Assembly (NCBI GenBank): GCA_036936605.1
Contig: JAUPFV010000005.1
Coordinates: forward strand, 55,014,742 to 55,078,741
From: Limnanthes douglasii subsp. nivea
Taxonomy: Eukaryota > Streptophyta > Magnoliopsida > Brassicales > Limnanthaceae
Direction of reading: 5' to 3'
Length of the DNA stretch: 64,000 nt
The notes below the pieces were generated by a model, which saw nothing but the letters and a program-made list of their open reading frames with translations, did no database searches and was not told where the DNA came from. Positions 20,431 to 31,268 of the stretch are shown here, piece by piece; within the stretch, counting starts at the first letter, position 1, and every line of letters begins with the position of its first letter. Both the position numbers and the translations under genes were made by a program.

Positions 20431-20450
20431 TTCCACGCTCATCGCACCAC
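20431..20450 (-). promoter_or_regulatory. Primer binding site of copia C (degenerate)
   Basis: Right after the LTR end CTAACA, minus reads AGTGGTGCGATGAGCGTGG, where copia elements usually have a TGGTATCAGAGC-type site. Weak match. Confidence 0.45.
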
Positions 20451-20510
20451 TTGTTAGGGACCCTAAAAAGATCCGAGCAAGATCAAACCCAACCCTAACA
20501 AGACTCATCA

Positions 20511-21613
20511 GGCTGAATCCAAGCCATTTAGCTGAAATAGTAGTTGACAATTGGGAAGCACCTACTCGAGAGGTTGTAAAAGATAATCAGAGATTTGTCT
20601 CTTATATTATTTCACGAAAAAAGTCAACAAGAATAAAAATATAACGTAAATCAATCGCACAACAAGAGATTTAACATGGTTTGGATCATGAAAAAATCCC
20701 ACATTTGTGGGTAACGAATGCAATATATTTATCGAAAGGTTATAACAACAATCTCAAACACTCAATCACTCAATCACTCATTTGTTAGAATACCCTCTTT
20801 TAGATTTAAATAGAATTTATGAATCACATAATGCTTATTCAAGTATTTATCTTCTACTTTAATATACTCTCTACAAATAGTCTCACCACACGTTTATCCT
20901 TTCTCTAATAGATGCTCCATATTAAATTAAATTAATCAATGGGTAAAATAAAATCCTAATCATAATATAGAAAACCTAATAAATAAGAAATACAAATTAA
21001 TATAAAACCTAATTAATATAGAAGACTGAATCCTAGCCACTTAGCCGAAGTAATGGTTGATAATTGGTAAACACGTACCAAGAGGTTGTAGGAGGTAATT
21101 AGACCTCCATCTATTACATTATTTCAAGAGCAAAGTTAACTAGAAAGAACATTATAAAAATTAATCGCACAAGATATTTAACTTGGTTCGGATCATGGAG
21201 AAATCATACATCCATAGATAACAGACACAATATATTTATAGCAGGCTACAAAAATATTTTAAAAAACTAAACACTCAATCACTCATTTGTTATAAAACTA
21301 TTTTCTGGGTTTATATAGAATTCGTGATGCTCATAATGTTTATTTAAGTGTTTATCTTCAACCTCACTACACTATCTACAAATGGACTATTGATCTCCTA
21401 TGTATTGTCTTCTGTCTCGTCTCACAACACCTTTTGACTTAAGGTAAAACCCTAATTATCTAGTAAACGCTCTACCTTAAATCAAATTAATCGACAGTTG
21501 TAAAAAAACATAATTATAAATTAGGAAACCTAATAAGTATGAAATCCAAATTAATTGAAAACATAATTAATATCGAATACCTAATTAATAGAAAATATAA
21601 TTAATATGAAATA
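20511..21613. repeat. Tandem duplication of about 0.5-0.6 kb within the copia C 5' LTR
   Basis: 20511-21023 and 21024-21613 are side-by-side, diverged copies. Both begin with CTGAATCC...AGCCA..TAGC and run through GGTTTGGATCATG / GGTTCGGATCATG and ATGCTTATTCAAG / ATGTTTATTTAAG. The 3' LTR has a single copy. Confidence 0.75.
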
Positions 21614-21618
21614 TAATT

Positions 21619-21991
21619 TGATATGTCAGATTATGTTGGAGGAACCAAGCAGTAAAGTAGGTCGGATTTTGCTTAGAGGGATAGTTCAGACCTAATAGCG
21701 AAATTCAATAAATAAGCAGTATACTTAATGACTCATTGAGGTGCATAGTACCTTTGCTTATGGGCTTATGGGCTCGTTAGATCGACCCAAACATATGACC
21801 CGACCCGGATGGCCCATGGATCCAAAAAGAATATAAATAGTTTAACAAACATTATTAAACGGGTTTGACTTTTTTCACTCTCTATTAAATACAAGCAACT
21901 TATTTCTCTAGTTATTTCTTACTAAGAATTTAATACCACAAAAACTAACTAACTTCTAAAACTACCCTTATCTCTGATTTTAACATCACCA
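21619..21991 (+). repeat. Solo gypsy LTR inside the copia C 5' LTR
   Basis: 373 bp with TG...CA ends, flanked by identical TAATT at 21614-21618 and 21992-21996. It resembles the 5' LTR of element H (41458-41847), including an ATATAAATAG box near 21831 and a TTTAACAT end. No internal gypsy sequence remains, so the element was reduced by recombination between its two LTRs. Confidence 0.88.
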
Positions 21992-22487
21992 TAATTAATA
22001 TAGGAAGAAAAAAATACGAGGCTCAACCGAAGAATAAATTTCCAACAAATAAAAAGAGCCCAATTCAATAAAAAACTTAATCTTAGCTCTATCAGATCAA
22101 ATATATAATTTCAGTAGAATCGCATACTATTTCAGACCAGCTCTACTTCATATATATATATGCTTTAATTCAGTCTGTTTTGGACCAATCTGCTTCGGTC
22201 TAGCCTGCTTCGAACCATCCTTTTTTGGTTTATCATCTAGTCAAATAGAGAATCAACAATTCCAACTGAACTGATCTGATCATATATCTTAAACTACGAC
22301 ACCTAGGTGAGCCATCGACACTTGGTTCCAGTGTTAACCCTTTCTTCCAACCTTCGGTACTTAGTCCTAACTTCCACATCACATCCACCTTCCACATCCA
22401 GCTTCAACCATAAGATATAATTTATGGCACCAAGTTATAGATTCCACACTAAGTTACAACCTTTGACACTAAGTAAAGCCTTAAACA

Positions 22488-22717
22488 GTGATCTCGTTAT
22501 CTTATGCATGAGCTCTTACTTAACAAGATGTTTTTAAAATAAATATCGTAACTTATCGTATTATGAGAGATAAATTAGGCGATTATATGCAGAAAAAGGA
22601 AAGATATGGAATCTGCCAAGTCCTCTGAAGCCAAAAGAGTTGATTAATGTGTAAAAAAGACCATAGTTCATTCATTTGTTGCCAAGGGTAACATCAATGT
22701 ATTATATGTTTCGAAGT
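22488..22717. other. Short unassigned segment between copia C and gypsy E
   Basis: 230 bases of AT-rich sequence; I recognise no element or gene. Confidence 0.4.
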
Positions 22718-23011
22718 TGATAATGTTATAGAATATTGGAAGCTTAAATAAAAAAAATAAAGTCTTATATGACCAATTATATAGTTGAAAGATAGTTTTG
22801 GACTATTTATAAATGTGAGGGAATGAAATGTAATTAACCCATTTGTGTAACCAATTCTGTTACACTAAGTCTGAATGCCTATAAATAATGTCTAAGACTG
22901 TGAATAAAGGATACGACATTTTCATTAGTTCAATCTTATTTTTACTTCTACTTTCTCTCTCATTATAATCAAACTCTCTTTCTCTATCCAAAACTAGATT
23001 TCCACTTAACA
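22718..23011 (+). repeat. 5' LTR of gypsy E
   Basis: 294 bp, TGATAATG...CTTAACA. Two candidate TATA boxes: TTTATAAATG near 22805 and CCTATAAATAATG near 22879. The latter is conserved in the 3' copy. Confidence 0.85.
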
Positions 23012-23013
23012 AA

Positions 23014-23031
23014 TTGACGGTTATAGTGGGA
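23014..23031 (+). promoter_or_regulatory. Primer binding site of gypsy E
   Basis: TTGACGGTTATAGTGGGA starts two bases after the LTR and is a decayed relative of the TTGGCGACCACAGTGGGA site in element A. Confidence 0.6.
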
Positions 23032-23119
23032 GAAATCAATCGATCGGTACCTTAATTTCGCAATCTAAAACTAGAGAAAATCGAATTTTTTGTCATAGTT
23101 ACAGTTGTTCTTGATTGAT

Positions 23120-24600
23120 AATGGAGCCATGAAAATAAGACGATCCTTTGGTTCGAAAAGCAATCGAGACTTTGAGGTTTGATTTATAAATAGAAGAAAG
23201 TAAAGAAAGTGATGATAATCAAATTCTAATTCAGCAAAGTCATTCAGATATTGAAGCTCGATTGAATCAGTTGTTGGATAAAATGATTAGCTAAACGATA
23301 AGTATGTTCAAAGAGAGAAACATATTCAGTCATGTAGAGTAAATATGAGGTACGATAAGTGGAAGAGAAGTATGATCTGGAAAATCAATATGATTGATCT
23401 TATACAACTCATCAAATTTGAAATGACCAGAGGAAAACATATTTTGATCCTGAAAATGAGCATCGTACTTTGCGAAAAAAAAGAAAGACAAACATATGTA
23501 TATCACATCTAGTTATGATGGATATGATAGCTCAAAATCTAAGGAAGGATCATCTAAGCAAAAGATGTATTGAGAATCTTCGGAAGAGGAATAAAGAAGT
23601 CAGCCTCAAAAATCATGTAAGGAAAATAGGTAAAAAGAAATAATATACCTCATTATTTAAGAGAAGTAAAGTGGTGTAAAAGGAATACATTTAACCAATA
23701 CATAGGTGTAGATGATCAGAATTCGCATGCTGTCATGGGGAACAGAAGGACATGACCAGTACGTGCAAGGAGTTAATTAGAAATTCTTCTCTAACAACTG
23801 AGATAAGGTCTATTACTTTTCCGAAGCGGTTTGATATTTCTAAGGTAGAGAAATTCGATGGGATACAAGATCCATATGATCGCATTGAACAATTTAAAAA
23901 GTATATGATGAATGTCGAAGATGACGATAAGCTGGTATGCAAAGATTTCTCTCAAACATTTAAAGGTACAACATTGAAGTGGTATAACAGGATTCCAAGG
24001 GATTTATTTCCAACTTTATAGATTATATACACATATTTTTGATCATATTGATACAAAGTAAAGAGATACGAGTGAATAAAGACACGATACTACAATGTAA
24101 ACAAGCCGTGTGAGAAAAATCAAAGGATTATACAAAGCGTTTTGTGCTGTCAAAAGCAGGGCTGAATAATTGTGAAGAGTTGGTTGTTATGGTTGCATTT
24201 CGATAAGGTTTATTGCCAGGAGATTTGGAAATGAAAAAAAAGAGAGCCTTGACTTTTTGAGCAATAATGGCTCAAGTCGAGGATCAAATTAAAATGGAGG
24301 AATCAACTAGGGTTCGAGGAGTGGTTAGACCTAGTCAAAATAATTCAGGGCAAGGGCAAGTGTCAACTAATCAAGGACACTCTTTGAATTAGCAGCCACC
24401 TCGTCCAAAGAATAACAATAACTTTCCTCCTCGTACTGGGGGGTATCCAGCTCAAGATACAAGTTATCAGTTTCACGAACAAGGCCAAATTAATGGATAA
24501 GGCCAGAGTATTATATTGATTTGACCAAAAATATTACTACAATTTATGAAAAGGCTAAAGGTTATGTGATCTTTAAAAAGCCAACTCTAATAAACAAATC
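23120..24600 (+). pseudogene. gag of gypsy E
   Basis: The open core at 23752-24021 carries FPKRFDISKVEKFDGIQDP, FSQTFKGTTLKWYNRIP and matches gag of A and F. After a stop at 24019, matching pieces continue in other frames (GLNNCEE, AQVEDQIKMEES, NNFPPRTGGYP). The His-rich knuckle seen in F (YHNDIGHDTND) is absent: a deletion near 24610 joins RNNRFG to the protease linker. Confidence 0.82.
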
Positions 24601-25310
24601 AAGAGAAGAGCGTAACAACAGATTTGGATGTTGATCTAGATCGGTTGATTTTGATGGCTGTAGATGAACTAGTGAAGCAATGGCAAGTTCGAATTTTGTG
24701 TGAGTATTTTGAATCTTTAGCAATTTTTGGGGAGATTCTATGACTAGGAATACTAATAGATCTAGAAGAGACATGTAGTGAGCTTAACTACTCAAATAGA
24801 AGGGATTATTTCTACACCTATGTATGGAAAAAAAGATACTCATTTTATTCTTTTCGATGAAGATGATTTGAGGGGTATTGCAGGACCTCATGAAGATGCG
24901 GTGGTTATTGGGGCATAAATAGCTGGGATGGAAATTCGACATGTTCTAATAGATACTGGAAGTTTCACGAACATATTGTTCAAGTCAACCTATGATAGGA
25001 TGCGTAATACACCTCGAATTTATCAATCAGATTGTACTATAATTGGGTTTACATCTGCAACAACCCAGGTGATTGGAGAATTTGAGGGTAAAGTTTGTTA
25101 GGATAAAGGACCTTTTAAAAAGAAGGTTCAAGTCTTATTCATGGTAGTGGATTGTCCGACTAGTTATAATGATATTTTTGGGAGATCATGGCTTTCGAGG
25201 ATGTATGCAGTTGTTTCTATGATTCATCAGTGTTTGAAGTATGTCATCAGAGACCGTGTAGAGATAGCCCTAATTGTGAGGATTGATTGGCTGAATAACA
25301 ATCAGGGATG
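24601..25310 (+). pseudogene. Protease region of gypsy E
   Basis: The linker VRILCEYFESLAIFG is followed by FDEDDLRGIAGPHED and the protease start LIDTGSFTNILFKS (near 24946-24985); the DTGS active site is kept. IFGRSWLSRM follows near 25170. Stops at several places. Confidence 0.85.
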
Positions 25311-25456
25311 ATGACTTCAGATGAAGAAGAACGAGTTGATGATCTGAGGGAAACGCCGACTTCTTTAACAATGAGTAAAAGTATAAGGAACATATCTTTT
25401 ACAATAAAAAGACTCTTCGAATATGAACATTGCTGTCACCAACTTCGCGTTATTAA

Positions 25457-26330
25457 TTGTTACAATTTCTATTTGCTAATTTGGATGTTTTTGCTTGGAA
25501 AACAGAAGATGCAGTGGGGGTTCCACCTGAAGTGATATGTGATAGCTTAGCTATAAATCGGAAGATCAAGCCTGCTATTCAAAAGAGACGTACTTTTTCT
25601 GTTAAAAAATCAGAGGCTATTGTGGTAGAAGTGGATCACTTGTCTAGGATCAGACATATAAGGGAAGCGCAGTATCCTTTATGGACAACAAACCCGGTGA
25701 TGGTTAAAAAGAAGAATGAGAACTGAAGAATGTGTATTAACTTTACGGATTTGAATCGAGCTTCTCCTAAAGATCCATTTCATGTTCCTCAAATAGATAA
25801 GTTGGTTGATTCTACTTCAGGGAATAAATTTTTTTCTTTTATGGATGATTTTACAGGGTATAACCAGATTCAGGTGGATCCAAAAGATCAAGAAAGCACT
25901 ACGTTCATCACTGATCGAGGATTACATTGTTATAGGGTTGTACCATTTGGGTTGAATAATGCTGGAGCAACATATCAAAGGTTAGTATATAAAGCTTTTG
26001 CTACTCAGATCATAAGGAATATGGAGGTGTACATTGATGATATGTTAGTTAAGAGTTCCACAGATGATGAACAACTTAAATATTTAGAGGAGATTTTTTA
26101 AAATTTGAGACCCATTTGTTTGAAATGAATCCCGAGAAACGTACTTTTGGTTTCCGATCAGAAAACGTGTTGGGATATATTATTAGTGAAAAATAAATAG
26201 AAGAAAATCCAGAACAATTGAAGACTTTGGTTTTGATGACATCACCTCGATCTCTAAAGGAGGATCAAATATTGACATGAAGGTTAGCTGATCTTAATTA
26301 ATTTATTTCAAGGTTTTCTACTAATATTTT
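25457..26330 (+). pseudogene. Reverse transcriptase of gypsy E
   Basis: One frame runs from 25457 to 26101 with a single stop (TGA at 25724-25726). Motifs: FAWKTEDAVGVPPE, IQKRRTFS, YPLWTTNPVMVKKKN, INFTDLNRASPKDPF, FMDDFTGYNQIQVDPKDQ, VPFGLNNAGATYQRL and catalytic YIDDMLVKSS (near 26029). After 26101 the frame is lost. Length and order are as in complete gypsy RTs. Confidence 0.9.
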
Positions 26331-26364
26331 TCTTAATTCCAAGGGTTGCGAAAACCCAAAGAGT

Positions 26365-27290
26365 TTGAATGGACACCAAGTTATGAAACAACTGTTTCAA
26401 AGATTAAACAATTGTTGTTCACTAGAAATGTTTTCCAAGCCTCGAATTGGAGAGAAATTATTTTTATACATAGCAGTTTCAGATTTTATTGTGAGTGTTG
26501 TTTTGATAAGTGAAGATAAGGGAGTTTCAAAGCCAGTTTACTATGTTAGTAAGAGTTTGTTGGCAGCAGAGAAAATGTATTTGAGACTTGAAAATTTTCT
26601 TTTAGCTTTAGTGGTGGTTGTTAGAAAGATACGTCCTTATTTTTAAGCTCATACTATTGTGGTTCGAATTTCTTTCTCTCTAAAGAATGTGTTACAACGC
26701 CCAAACATTTCTGGTAGGATGACCAAGTGACTAGTAGAGTTGGGAGATTTTGATATCACTTTTGCTCCTCGAGTGACAGTTAAAGCTCAATGTTTAGCTG
26801 ATTTTCTTTTCGAATTTCATTCAAGCTGGTCAGATGAGGAGATAGATAAAAAGACACTGCCATGAATTTTGATGTGGATAGTTTGAACAGATGGTGGGTA
26901 TAGTATATTAGGATGCAGTGCATGAGTTCAATTTGTTTCTCCTTGTAGGGAAGAAATATATTAAGTCATTCAATTTGGTTTTCGTGAATCTAATAATGAA
27001 GATAAATATGAGGTTGCGTTGGCTGGTTTAAGACTTGCTAATATTTGTGGAGCAACAACAGTTTTTTTGGAAATAAATTCATAATAAGTGGCAAATCATG
27101 TGGTAGGTGTTTCCGAGGCCAATAAGGATCATTTAATTTTGTATCTGCGTGAGCTTCGAAATTTGGCTTTTCAAGTGATTATAAAACATATTAATCGAGA
27201 GGGGATAATACATTTGTTGATTCTTTGGCAACAATTGCTTATACAGAAGAAAATCCTTGAATATTGTTATAGGAGATTCTTTCTATTTTG
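26365..27290 (+). pseudogene. RNase H region of gypsy E
   Basis: An RT-type RNase H with FLYIAVSDFIVSVVLISEDK and KPVYYVSKSLLAAEKMYLRLE (26455-26600), then a second RNase H-like segment in broken frames with TDGGYSILGCSA near 26890. Two RNase H segments are also seen in B and F. Confidence 0.8.
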
Positions 27291-27479
27291 ACACGATCAG
27301 AACAATGTAAATATCCTGAGGAATTATTTGTCACTCCAGATATAATGTGTACTGATTAGAGGTCTGATATTCTTAATTTTTTACTAAGGGGTATGTTACC
27401 TCAAGATCCACAGCTGGCTAAAAAATTAAGATATAAAAGCCCATGGTTATGTTGTATTAGATGAAGTGTTATACAATAA

Positions 27480-28531
27480 TTCTTTGAGTAGATATTTGTT
27501 ATATTGTTTGGGAAAACAAAAAATCTCAAGAGATCTTATCTGAGTTGCATGATGGTGAGGGCTCAACACAATTTGGTTTCAAGTCTTTGACACGTCGGGT
27601 TTTGTTTGTAGGGTATTATTGGCCTTCAATTATGGATGATGCTAAAGTTCTAGTTCGAGGCTGGGATACTTGTCAGTGCTTTGCCCATTCTATTCATAAA
27701 CCAACAACACCACTTATGTCTATTTCCGAAGTTATCCCTTTTGACATATGGGGAATAAACTTGGTAGGACCATTGCCTATGTTTTATGGAGGACGTCAAA
27801 TGATCATTGTGGTAGTAGATTACTTTTCGAAATAGGTAGAAGCTGAACCATCTTCTGGAACAAGGGCCAAGGATGTTATTAAGTTCATTGTGAATAATAT
27901 TTGTTTTCACGTTACGGTTCCTCGAAAAATCACCACAGATAATGGTCATCAATTTAACAACAAATAAATGACTTATTTTTTCTCTTCGAGGGGAATAAAA
28001 CAATATTTTTCTACGCCATTTCATCCTCAATAAGTGGTCAAGAATAAGTGGCCGATAGATCTATTTTGGAGGGTTTGAAGAAGAATTTAACAAGTGCTGC
28101 AGGGAAATGGCCTAACTATTTACTAGAGGTGTTCTGGGCTTATTGTACAACTCCTAGAGAGGCTATTCAAGAAACCCCTTGGTGTATGGTATGGATGTTT
28201 TTAGTCCTACAGAATCTACTCTACCTTCTTATAGGGTACTTCAATATGCTAAAGAGGTGAATGAAGAGGGAAAAAAGAACAAAAATTAGAATTGATCGAA
28301 GAAAAAAGAGTTAGAGATAATTTGAATATGACTCATTATCAAACTTTGACGATGAGTCGATATAATTCGAAGGTGAGAATGAGATATTTCAAAGTAGGTG
28401 ACAAAGTCTTAAGGAAAGTATTCCTTCATAAAAAGGTTATGGAGCTAATAAAGCCTGGTACATATCACCGTTGTGATGAGGAGGGTAGGATGCTTCAACA
28501 TCCTTGGAATATAGAACACATGAAGCTATAA
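27480..28531 (+). pseudogene. Integrase of gypsy E
   Basis: Zinc-binding region ELHDGEGSTQFGFKSLTRRV and WDTCQCF (first Cys of the pair now Trp) at 27538-27680. Core: INLVGPLPM (first Asp now Asn), VVVDYFSK, TTDNGHQF (second Asp kept, near 27935); the Glu region is frameshifted near 28030. The C-terminal module (VGDKVLRKVFLHKK, IKPGTYHRCDEEGRM) lacks about 20 residues between these blocks compared with F. Confidence 0.85.
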
Positions 28532-28797
28532 TGGGAATGATGTCTTGTTTTGAATCATTTTTGAATAATTGGCATACTCTTTCCTACCGTGTTGGCCCAA
28601 AAAGGTTTTAATGAGGTGTCATGTAAATATTCGAAGATATTAATAAAAGTATTTTTTTGCCAATGGTTGTTTTAAACATAAATATTTAAATAATTTGGAT
28701 AACTAGTCAAAGAATGATCCTCTTTAATGTTGTTGACCACAAGTAATTAATCCGAAGTGTTATATGTTTATTATCAAAACTTTTCGAAGAAACAACC

Positions 28798-28980
28798 ATA
28801 TTCGAGGTGATACGCTCTGTAAATGTACTGTATATATTCGAGGTGCTAAATTCTTTAAACACACTGTATATATTTGAGGTTTCACGTTTTCTAAATGCAT
28901 TATTTATATTCAAGGTATTAACATTATTTAAGCACACCAATTGCATTCTAGGTGCTAACACTTTTTAAGAGCACTATTCT
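28798..28980. repeat. 36-bp tandem repeat downstream of gypsy E integrase
   Basis: Five degenerate units beginning ATATTCGAGGTGCTAA at about 28799, 28835, 28870, 28907 and 28944. Short subterminal repeats between integrase and the 3' LTR are common in Tat-lineage elements. Confidence 0.75.
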
Positions 28981-30776
28981 GATTCGATAAATTTCAATTT
29001 TATTTATGACATATGTTGAAATTAGAGGTGAAAATGACTTTGTCATAAAAGTATACATTTTTATGATGAGGAAAATAAATATAGAGAAATGAAAAGTACT
29101 AATTCATAAAAATTAATTTGATCTTACAAAAGATGTTCTGAATGCTAAACAACTAAGCAGTCACAAAAACAAGTCATCACACAACATCAGATGACCTGGA
29201 CAAAAATGAAAACAACAATTAGTTTTCTTCGGAAAAATCTCTTTGCTCAATATTATTCTTTTTTGACTCTATCTCTTCAGAGGAGTTAGTGGGGATAGGA
29301 TCGAAGGCCTCACTGGGTCAGTTGCCTATGGGGAAGCTTGACAAGTTTACTTTTAGCAACGTTGTATGAACTTCACGAAGCAAATTAATTGATTGTTACT
29401 CCTTGGTATTTTTTTTATTGCAGCTAATGTGTCTTTTCCACACTCAGTCTTGGCAGCTTCCACAACAACTTCTTTTTCTTTCTCAAGTTCCTTCTTAAGA
29501 GCAGTTATATCATTTGTTAGCTTCTTTTTTGTTCTTCACTCTTATTTAAAGATTCTTGATGAATGGAGTATTTTTACTGCTCTTCGGATAATTTTATTGC
29601 GTGCTTAGCCTTAAGATTATTCATCTCAGATTGATGAGGAGTTTTGAGTTCTTACATTTGTTAATCATGCACGGAGCGAAGGTGACATTTGAGTTGGATG
29701 GTTCCATGAATATAATGCAACCTATAAATTTGGAATACATGAAATTGCTCCTCAATTTTTATTCCAGATATCTCTCTCATCATTTTTTCTACAACAATAT
29801 CGTTTTTTATATCAGACCATCTCTTTAGCCATGTTTTCTAAATGGCTTCGAGAAGAATTTACTTCTGTGCATAGTGCTTTTGCTGCTGCCTCAAGATTGG
29901 AAAAAGGTTATAGTGCAAATAAGACCTCTTCAGATGGATCTTGGACAGGGATAAACCTTTGATTATTATAAGGCATGAGAGCAGATGAGGAATCAAGGGG
30001 AGCATCTGAAGAAGGTAGGAGTTTATGCAAAAGAGAAACAATAACCTGATGGCCAATTTGTCAAAGTTGTTCCTGGATTTTTTGAACCTTTGGATCCATA
30101 TCCTTGTAGAGAGCTTGAAGCTCCTCTTCACTAACAGGTTCATCATTAAAGAAGTGGTCATCTCTTCTATAATTTTTTTCTATTGTTTCTCTTTGGTTAT
30201 CTTATACTGTAACTCCTCCTTGATGATCTTTCGTTGCAGTTCCTTCAACTTCGGCAGGAGGAATTGCTTAGATAGTTTCTTCAGAGTTCTTTTCCACCCC
30301 CTTAGCTGGTGATATTTTTGAAGTTTTCTTTTTCTTTGGGGTAGAAGTCTTCTTTGTTTTCGAAGAAGGTTTCACCTCAACCCTCTCTTTGATTGTTAGA
30401 AGAATAACTTTAGTTTCTTTTCTTTTGGTTTTGGTTCCTTTATTCTTTTGTGGCTTCGGTTTAGTTGAAGGGCTAGCACCAGATGTACTAGCTTTTTTTT
30501 CCGAAGGAATATGACTGTCAGATCTATTTTGCACATCCAAAATAACTTTATTATCAGTCACTAGGAATCTTTTCACAACAAGGTATGGGTTTGGTTACTT
30601 TATTATATTTTTGGGAAGGTCGTCACCTAAGGAAATCCTCCACAAATGACTGTTGATAAAATTTATAGGTTGAAAAGCTGAATTGAATCCACTGCCCCAC
30701 TCATTTTTTGCCTAGGTGGCCAGTAGAGCAAAAATATATTTCGTATCGTTTTGCGACTATTACCTCTTCGAAATTC

Positions 30777-30861
30777 CTAAGATCAATGAAAATGTGTGTG
30801 AAAAAACTTGTTTTAGTTAAAAAAATAATAAGAGATAAAAAATGAAAAGACTTAATGTTAC
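30777..30861 (-). other. Probable intron of the antisense gene in gypsy E
   Basis: On minus, GTAACATT follows VWR and CATTGATCTTAG precedes the exon 2 block, giving 85 nt at the place where A and B have their 76- and 78-nt introns. The surrounding codons match exon ends in A and B; exact phase is blurred by decay. Confidence 0.55.
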
Positions 30862-30916
30862 TTCTCCAAACAAGATTAAGTTTGGAAGGGTTGACCTTAG
30901 ATACTTAATTACCATT

Positions 30917-31268
30917 TGATAAGTTGAGATATTTTAGACATAACCCACTGCTTAATCCGGACAGGGGTAATTCAGACCATAACACTCCACTGTAAAATCG
31001 GAACAGGACAAATGTGAAACACCTTTTGACTAAGCTATTTGGTAACCTACTTAAAAGACTAATGGGTCCTTAAACTTGACCCGGTAAGCCCATGGGTCAA
31101 TAAATTAAGAGTGTAAATACCCCAACCACTCTCATTAGTAAGGGTGATCAACATTTAATACAAACATGCTGCTAAATTATCTCACTACTCCTTACACTAA
31201 ACACTTAATACTTCAAACTTACCAAAATACTTTACCAAACTACCCTTAGTCCAAAACAAACCACACCA
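30917..31268 (+). repeat. Solo gypsy LTR inside the antisense gene of element E
   Basis: 352 bp, TGATAAGTTGAG...CCACACCA, flanked by CCATT at 30912-30916 and 31269-31273. Its end and internal CCCATGGGTC / GTAAATACCCC segments resemble the LTR of the A/B family in reverse orientation. No internal element sequence remains. Confidence 0.87.

Larger units (their letters stand above)
8877..22487 (-). mobile_element. Ty1/copia element C, minus strand, split by a nested gypsy element
   Basis: Its 3' LTR lies at 8877-9420 plus 17652-18406 (interrupted by element A) and its 5' LTR at 20452-22487. Read on minus, the LTR begins TGTCTAAAG / TGTTTAAGG. The end is clear in the 5' copy (CTAACA, directly before the primer site) and blurred in the 3' copy. 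The internal part is only about 2 kb (18407-20451) and holds copia gag and protease remnants, so most of pol is deleted. No matching target duplication was found at the outer ends. Confidence 0.8.
20452..22487 (-). repeat. 5' LTR of copia C, enlarged by a duplication and an inserted solo LTR
   Basis: Matches the split 3' LTR along its length but is about 2.0 kb versus about 1.3 kb. The extra length is a tandem copy of its distal half and a 373-bp gypsy solo LTR. Ends: TGTTTAAGG and CTAACA on minus. Confidence 0.8.

Noticed and set aside
28798..28980. CRISPR-like array
   Set aside because: Units are contiguous and degenerate with no unique spacers, in a plant retroelement; it is a simple tandem repeat.
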